Assembly (NCBI GenBank): GCA_019671135.1
Contig: JAHRHY010000005.1
Coordinates: 310,001-374,000 of the forward strand
DNA: 64,000 nt
From: Linnemannia hyalina
Taxonomy: Eukaryota; Mortierellomycota; Mortierellomycetes; Mortierellales; Mortierellaceae
Direction: 5' to 3'
The position numbers were made by a program, and so were the translations under genes. The stretch's first letter is position 1, and the number at the start of each line of letters is the position of its first letter. Shown piece after piece: positions 57,166 to 64,000 of the stretch. Under the pieces are notes generated by a model. That model was not told the DNA's origin. It did no database searches and saw only the letters and a list, made by a program, of their open reading frames with translations.

Positions 57166-59435
57166 GTTGCTTCTTGTTATGCACGCAGATATATGAAAAA
57201 ATATTTGTTTTTGTCCTCCCGCTGCATGTGTTCCAGCTTCTCAAGTGTGTTGGCAATGGTCTCTCTTTTTTCATATTAACAAAACAGCGCATGCGCTCAT
57301 ACGCACACAGACTCACGCGCAAACAATCAAGAGAACCAATAACAATGGGTAACCAGTGGCAATAACAGACGATGATGTGGCCGCCCATCCATCACACAAG
57401 AGCAAAGGAAGCTGAAGTATAATTATAATTACACTTGTGAAGAAATACAATGCCGAACTCAACAACCCAACCCAAGGCACAAAGTACCCGATGGCCATGC
57501 ATTGCCACTCAACAAACGGTCGCTCCAACAGTCAATGGAACACCAGACTCGCAGCAAAGCAAAAATACTGCTAGCTGCTTCAAACTATCCTCATCACCGT
57601 GTTTTACTGCAAGAGCCTGATTTTTGAAGGTCCATCGCCAAGGTAGCTTATTCCATTGAGTAACCCATCCCTGGTTTTCCAAATGCACTAAAACCAAAAG
57701 ATCTTAACCATATGCTGCACATATCAGCAGCCACACAAAAGAACAGGTGCATCCTGGCACCCAAGCATGCTTGCTTGCTGTTTATCCGCCCAAACACCAT
57801 GGTGGTCCGAGAGCATTGCCTTGCTTCGCCGCAGAATGAATAATAATCCACTGTGCCGTTCGCAATAGGAAAAAGAAGTGTGGCTAGTCATCCATCCCCA
57901 TCGCCACACCGCCACCCCACACCTATTGCTCACTGCAGCAATGAAGCTGCACCTAAGCTCCCTAAGCTTCCAATGCAGTTGGTACCGAACATTGCCACCA
58001 TTCCGCTCTGAGCGTTCACTTACATTATCCGCGCTTCAGATAGTCTTTGGCTCAAGAGAGAGGTCAGGTGTCTCGCGAGAGGTGGTCGGGATGACCAGAG
58101 GAGAAGAGTATGAAGGATGAGAACCCGGGGTAATGGAAGCGGAGGAAGGAAGAGCGTACAAAGAGGGGTGTATAATTTTTGTGAATCTAGGGAGATTGGA
58201 CGCAAGAAAGGAAAGGCAGAGCAATGTATGTGTGAGTACGAGTGTGTTGGTAGGTATGAGTATGTCACTGAGTATGTGAATGAATATGAGGGTGAGAAGG
58301 AGGCGTGAAGAAAGAAAACCACGTAGGGATATCAACCAGTCATCAGCGCCACCAGCACCACCAGCGCACCAACCCCTTTTGTCGAAAAGGGAAAAAAAGG
58401 AGCGAATGAACGAGAGTACGACGATGGATGCGATGCGCGTTACAAGCACAAGAGGCAAGGCACAGGCAAGGGAGAGGGAGATAGGGATGGGAGCAAAAAG
58501 GGGGTTGTAACGTGTGTGTTGCGTGGGATTTGGGTAAAGAATACAAGCAAACAAAACAAAAGGGAAAGGAAAAGGGAAGAGGAAGAGCCCTGATGGCCAC
58601 CCTGGCTGGCTGGCTGGTCAATCCTCCTCTCTTCGTTCTACATCTTCTGGGAGTGCCGGGAGTTTCTTATTTATTTATTTTTTTGGTTGCATGGTGAGGT
58701 ATGTGGCATTTGCATGACTTTTTGGACTGATGTCCATGGGCGCAAGGTGTGCTGTTTATTCCTGTAGTTCTTCCTGTTGTTGTTCTTCTTACCTTGATGC
58801 GTCAATATGTTTTTTTCCCTCCCTGTTGCTGGGCTTGTCTGAGGTTGAAAATTTAGTTTGTTGTTGTATATATCACTGAATAGTAGGTGTCAATTGAATC
58901 CACAGCGAATCAGAGGGCGAGAAAAATGAAGAAGGAGAGGTGGAGATGTTGAGAGAAGAGAAGAGGAAAGAAGAGGAAAGAAGCGAAAACACTTGTCGTG
59001 GCCTCTTCCTTTTTATACCTTCCTCATCGACGCCACTACTTTTCGCTTCTTTCCTTGGTTCTTTTTCGTTTGTCATCATCATAGGTGCTCCTTGGCACGG
59101 CCCTTCTGCGCCACCTTACCCCATAGACGCTCCTCGTTCGCTATATCCCATACGGTCACTCTTGTTCTCCCTCTCACTCGCTCACCTTATCGTCCCTACC
59201 ACTACGATCACCACCATCGCCATCGCTACCGTCGTCGTCGCTTCCTTTCACATATCAACCCCCACTTATTCGCATCCATCTCTCCGTAAACACCGTGGGT
59301 TCTCGTCCTTGGCACCTTCTCACTTCCGAGCTACTCCTACGTCTCTCCCCCACACATGCACCCACAGAGTCTTCGCCTGCCGCTCACTCCTGCTGCCATC
59401 AACGCTCCACCTTCACCGTCATCAGCCGAATAATG

Positions 59436-59580
59436 AGAACCGCTTGAACTGCCAAGAAGATAACATCCTTCTCCTTCCTTTAACTTTCACGTCGCCCTAC
59501 CCTTTCTTTCATAGGCTCATAACACCCTGACCACCTCCACTGCCGCCAGTCGGACAACTAGAACCGCTTGAACAGCCAAG
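59436..59580. repeat. direct repeat pair, 21 bases, 124 apart
   Basis: AGAACCGCTTGAACTGCCAAG at 59436-59456 recurs at 59560-59580 with one mismatch (T to A). The pair sits in a pyrimidine-rich region with no gene. It may be the remains of a local duplication or two factor sites. Confidence 0.6.
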
Positions 59581-59809
59581 TAACGACCTCCTCTTTCCCT
59601 TCACTTCCGCGCCTCACCAAACATCGTACACCTTGCAGACGCAGTTTCTCTCTATCATTCTCCCACTTTCGTTCTCTCTCCCATAGCACCTGCACCTTGC
59701 ATCCATGCAATAAACGACTCGCTCAAAAAAAAATGCGCTGCGGCTGAGGATGCCGGAGATGATGATGCTTTGTTTACCCAGTCTTTTTGATTTCAACAGA
59801 CTCGTGGGG

Positions 59810-60427
59810 TCAAATGACAAGCCCAAGGGGCGGGTGTGGACAGATTACTTGTATCCATGCCTTTTGTTCTTTTCTTTTGCCTCCTCCCTCTCTCTCTCTC
59901 TCGTGGTGCTTGTTTGGTGAAGCGTCTATCGTTCCAGCAAAGTGAAGTTCAAGGGAGACGACACTGGCAACGGGCAGGACTCCCCAGTGCAAGCAGCTGT
60001 TACTTCCATGGATTGCTGACGTTTTATCGGCGATCGCCGCATCGAAGACCCAAAAGCTGCCGGTAGCTAACAAACTCCATGGCAGCGCACTGATAAAGAT
60101 GGATGCGTACACCTTACCCGGCAGCCTTGGCTTTGTCTGTTCATAGGGCATACGGTAGATGGATGAAACAAGGGTGCATGCCAAGTCGCAAGCCCGGGAG
60201 TTCCAGACGTTTCGATTGTTGCGTCCGAGTGTGCGTGCGCTTTTTATTTTATAAGTGGCCACCTGACCTACCATAGCAGTCAGCGACCCTGACTGACACC
60301 AAAAAGATCTCGTGCTTCGCCTTCTTCGAGTCAGAGTTGTAGGAGTGGGATATGCTGCTAGATGAACATGATGACGAGTACAAAGGCCAAAGAGTGGAAT
60401 CCAATACCCTTGGCGAGTCGTCATCAT
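59810..60427 (-). other. open frame of 205 codons, uncertain
   Basis: The minus strand is open from ATG at 60427 to TGA at 59810. The middle part reads like a protein with a hydrophobic segment (VYASIFISALPWSLLATGSF), but the two ends are low-complexity and no domain is recognised. Frames of this length also occur by chance in this window. It could be a lineage-specific gene, a decayed transposon piece or noise. Confidence 0.2.
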
Positions 60428-60834
60428 CTCATCAACCGATCAATGATAAAACTAGTTCCTGGTAACCTTTGGGTACGTCGGTGAACGCAGTTCTCATCAT
60501 TGCGAAAGGCCTAGCTAGCAAAAGACTATCGGACAAGGAACACTTGTCATTCCTTGGAAGGATGTCGATGAGCCCTCAGGGTCCAACAGTCTCTCATCAA
60601 GTACCGCACCGTAACGGCAAACCGTCAACGTACGGCTGCTGTTCTTCGCAGAAGCAACAGCGGAAAGGTGAGAGTGAAGAAGGCATGGGCCGCCTTTATT
60701 TTTCATTCCTTCCTGTTGGTCGCACAAGCACACAAAAAATAGCAACAATGGAGTAGTGCTCAGAGAGAGAGATAGCAACAAGGCTCTCTGTCTGTCGTTG
60801 CTGTTGCCAACTGTCAGTGGTGCTCTCAACAGAA

Positions 60835-60862
60835 ATGAATGAGAGAAAGGTCTCTCATTCAT
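60835..60862. repeat. perfect hairpin, 12-base arms
   Basis: ATGAATGAGAGA (60835-60846) and TCTCTCATTCAT (60851-60862) are exact reverse complements around the tetraloop AAGG. It would form a stable stem-loop in RNA or a cruciform in DNA. No gene overlaps it. Confidence 0.7.
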
Positions 60863-63632
60863 AAAACAGGACTTTCTCTTGTCTTCCATGAGTATGTACG
60901 GTACGGATACAAAAGCTCGACCCCAGCCCAAGAATCAAGCAAGCATAGAAACATTCTTGTATGCGTGCTTGCTCCCGTTACTGTCCATCGGTACCCAGCT
61001 CTTCACTGTCCTTTCTCCTTTCTCCTTCGCACCGACTACTTTTAGCCCTTATGTGGAGTCATGAGGACGGGGTTGTGTAGAGCTGGATGTATGTGTTCTT
61101 CCTTCTCCTTAACTTTTACTCCTTCCGAGGGTGAGGATCAGCAGCACATCCAAAGGAATAAAATAGTGAAGCGAGTGTTGTATATGTTTCGGTTGTTTCG
61201 GTGATTCTGAGCTGATCCTTCGTCCGGATTCGCCAATTGGCCCCAGTCAAAGATCATCGTCCTCCTCTTCTCCGCCACCATCATCATCACTCTTAAACTC
61301 TGGTGGTCCTTGGACTTGAAAGAAAGTGTAAGGTGCATCATCCCATTGCCCACCTGATTGGCACTACCGTTGCTTGAAGGGTGGGTTGTACGTTCAGGTT
61401 TTGAGTAACTGTCTTTTTAATGTGCTCGCATGCTGTGCCATTCGCTTTTTTAATGCATTGTATGGTTATCTGCCGCGGGAAAGAAAAAGAAAAGAAGGTA
61501 TGCTGCTAAACCTGGGTGGTGTTGAAGCATCTCTAATGCAATGAGAACGGCAAACGAACAAGGTCCCATATGTAGTGAATGGAAAGTGGCTACGAACAAG
61601 GTACCATGGGCCATGAATAGAACCAGCCACGACGATCATCCACCCCATCCACCTACCATGCACTTAATCCCTCTTGTTTGCTTGAGAGTGTCTGTATCAC
61701 CTCATTTTCAGTTTGTCAACAGAGCCCATCGGAGCTGCTTTTTCACCATTCCTCTTCCTTCCTTCCACCAATGTGTTCAATGGCATGGACAAAAATGCAG
61801 GTCGGAAGCCAAAGTCAGCACACCAAGGCTTCTCCATCTTCTTCCCTACTCCCTATCTTACCAAAGAATCGGGATCCCTTCATCTCAATTAAATTTCATT
61901 TAGGTAAGTCCCCCTCCCCCCTAACACACACACACCATCATATATACCCATATGTTCTCCTTAACCCCGTGGTGCCATAACCACAAAATCAATTACAGTA
62001 GATTCATGCTGATGAGGCTTTTGTCTTTCCTACTCCTCCATTTGGTGGGGGGTTTTTTTTTCATTTCTCTCACGTTTTTTGTTCCTCTCGCTTCTTCGGA
62101 AAATAATTTGGCAAACCAAAAAATTGATCGCTCTCGATTTTGTCTGTTATTGCTTGAATTACTTGAACTCAAAAAACAACAACAACGGCTCGGAAGGGTT
62201 CTCTTCCAGTCCGTTCGTCATTCGCCATTCGCCACTCATCCAGGGACACCCAATTGCCTCACTCACTCACTCTCTCTCGTTCTCTCTCCGTCTCTTTCTC
62301 TCTCCACCTATCACATTTGCCATTGTCGAAAATCAATACAATACTAGATCTACTTGCTTTGCCTTTGCCTAGGTGAAGATTCGATTCACGGCCTAGACTC
62401 CATTGCTCTCCTTGTACGCCATCGTCGTCGCCGTCGTGTAATAGTACTTTCCTAGATGAAAAGCGACAAACTTACTCAACAACGAACGGCAGGGCATCGT
62501 TCCTTTTCGACAGTCAGTGCTTATGTATGTTCATCAAACGGACGACACACACAAACACACACCTCTGATTGAATTCAAGTACGGCACAAAAAAGAGAGTG
62601 GTGGTACAGTTACAGTAACTCTTCCCCTTGCGAAACCCTCTCCCCTTCTCTCCAATATTTTCACCCAACGTCTTCTCTTTGTCCATTTTTTTTTCAGTTT
62701 CCCCCCCTCCAGAAATTCGGGGAGTTCTGTACAGCAGGCGCAAACAATCAAAGGGACAATTTCCCTTTAAACAGCCCAGAGTCGAACCACTCTCATCGTA
62801 CTTTCCTGCGTTTTGACCCCTTTCATGTCTTTCCTTTCTACCATCATCCCTCAAAAGCCAACCTACGATTAACCATAGAATTAGTTCAGAACCATAGCTG
62901 AACCCAGCGTACACCATATTTTTGAATGAAAAAAGGGGGCCAGGGGAGAGAGAGAGAGAGACATGCTAACGAGCTTGTTGGGCTCTCATTAGGCGCCAAC
63001 TTTTTTTTCCCCATAAAATTAATCTGATCTCTCACATCCACGTCTCGTATCGGCTTGTCTACACCTACCCGTCTTTTTTCGTTTGTGAACACCTCAAACG
63101 CCCTCCCCCGCATCAATTGACAATAAAAGAAGAAAAAAAAAAAGGAATGATGGTCGACAAAAGCAAAACAGCCAATGCCCCGCCTTCAATTATTATTTTC
63201 TTTTTGGCCTCTTATTGTATATAATAAAAGCTCGTCAATGTCGATCCCGCAAAAATGATGACGAGAAAAAAGAGTGGCGCGTCATCTTTGTTCATCACTT
63301 CGCTTCGCCTCTACAGGAACGCTTGAGACCCCCCCCTCTTTCTCTCTCTTTCTTGGCCACAAAAAAATGACGTACAAGCATAGGGTGGCCCGGGCCAGCC
63401 AAAGGGTCCAAAAGGCGGGATCTGTATCCCTCAGTTTCACGTACAAACAAGATTTGTCGGGTCCAAAAACGCGTTTTTCTTTGTTTACTGTAATTACTTT
63501 TTTTTTCTGACGTCATAGCGTGATTCAGGGATGGTGGACAAGACAATGAAAAAATGCAAGCTAACTACTAGTGGTTGAGTGACAAAAAAGGAGGGTAAAG
63601 TGGGTTCAGAAGCACATGCATGTTCTGCATGT

Positions 63633-64000
63633 TCAAAGACCCAAATTCTTGCGGTTGAGATGTGCCAACTTGGCGCCCTCCATCCTCCTTCTCTTACCCT
63701 CCAAATACAACATCGACTCTGCGTACGTCCTAGGCATGATCCTGGGTGTCACATACCCCTTGCCAGCATCGCCACCTTCTTCCTGACTCCGCTGGGGATC
63801 CGTAAACGTGAACCAGAAGTGATTCGTCGTCTCCCGGGTTCCGTTTCGGACATTAAGCACATCAGCTTTGACCATGACCTGGAACGAATGGTGGTCACCA
63901 CCTTCAGCAAAGACGATCTGGGAGTCGAGGGCAAGGAATGTGCCGATGGGAACGGGCTTGCGGAAGGAGATCTCGTCGAGGGCGAGGAAGGTGGGTCGGT
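63633..64000 (-). CDS. acyl-CoA thioesterase, ACOT9-like, 3' part
   Basis: The last exon, at least 121 codons, is present; the 5' part lies beyond the right edge. It reads RPTFLALDEISFRKPVPIG, then VMVKADVLNVRNGTRETTNHF, and ends with IMPRTYAESMLYLEGKRRR. These match the second hotdog domain of mitochondrial acyl-CoA thioesterase 9/10, which hydrolyses acyl-CoA to free acid and CoA. The family signatures are the F-x-R-P-V-P-x-G strand, the T-T-N-x-F strand and the closing P-x-T-Y-x-E-S-M-x-Y-L-x-G-(K/Q)-R. The stop is TGA at 63633-63635. Targeting sequence and first hotdog domain cannot be seen here. Splice structure upstream is unknown. Confidence 0.88.
   Translation of the reverse strand, partial: RPTFLALDEISFRKPVPIGTFLALDSQIVFAEGGDHHSFQVMVKADVLNVRNGTRETTNHFWFTFTDPQRSQEEGGDAGKGYVTPRIMPRTYAESMLYLEGKRRRMEGAKLAHLNRKNLGL

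Larger units (their letters stand above)
56196..63632. other. 7.4-kb gene desert
   Basis: No well-supported gene. The left part holds the leader and promoter of the CxxC protein gene, with A24 at 56609-56632, (GT)n at 56958-56976 and (TTTG)7 at 57137-57165. From 57360 to 58020 and from 59900 to 60450 the base composition is more even and minus-strand frames look almost coding, yet no domain or splice structure could be built. A perfect 12-base hairpin and a direct repeat pair are listed separately. The right end is AT-rich with a TATA-like TATATAATAAAAG near 63218. Confidence 0.4.

Overview
This is a window of nuclear DNA from a filamentous fungus, most likely an early-diverging Mucoromycota lineage of the Mortierella type. 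The visible evidence is spliced genes with short GT-AG introns, pyrimidine-rich leaders before start codons, long Gln/Ser/Thr/Pro-rich disordered proteins, a GPI-anchored chitin deacetylase, and clear fungal orthologues (MED18, RCL1, a G-protein alpha subunit). The lineage is an inference, because no marker gene was compared. There are no rRNA or tRNA genes, no intact transposon and no CRISPR array.

Layout, left to right. 0-5.5 kb: a small Cys-rich putative zinc protein (+), then a convergent proteinase-B-inhibitor-like (I9) gene (-). 7.8-13.6 kb: a seven-helix receptor-like membrane protein with a cytoplasmic tail of about 1,330 residues rich in polyglutamine. 17.8-19.8 kb: a mucin-like single-pass membrane protein. 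20.0-23.6 kb: a divergent pair sharing a 285-bp promoter, a zinc-ribbon protein (-) and a Sel1-repeat protein (+) ending in a CaaX box; both N-termini look mitochondrial. 24.65-26.28 kb: a complete Gi-class G-alpha gene (-) with five coding exons. 26.3-32.6 kb: a 6.3-kb gene desert. 32.6-34.6 kb: two small minus-strand membrane-type proteins. 36.4-39.8 kb: a 985-residue disordered protein with a central membrane hairpin. 40.7-42.1 kb: chitin deacetylase (-). 44.8-48.5 kb: MED18 and RCL1 in tandem. 50.7-52.4 kb: an unrecognised 248-residue protein. 52.9-56.2 kb: a 1,108-residue protein with four CxxC pairs (-). 56.2-63.6 kb: a second desert with a hairpin, direct repeats and coding-looking remnants. 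63.6-64.0 kb: the 3' end of an ACOT9-like acyl-CoA thioesterase running off the right edge.

Most genes are housekeeping or structural and do not form an operon-like cluster. The most interesting theme is signalling: a receptor-like 7TM protein with a giant Q-rich tail lies about 11 kb from a Gi-class G-alpha gene. Other notable points are two genes whose coding sequence starts in a micro-exon (7 and 13 nt), a GC-AG intron in RCL1, and a zinc motif of the same spacing in two otherwise different large proteins. All splice models were built by eye from reading-frame continuity and GT-AG (or GC-AG) boundaries and need transcript support.
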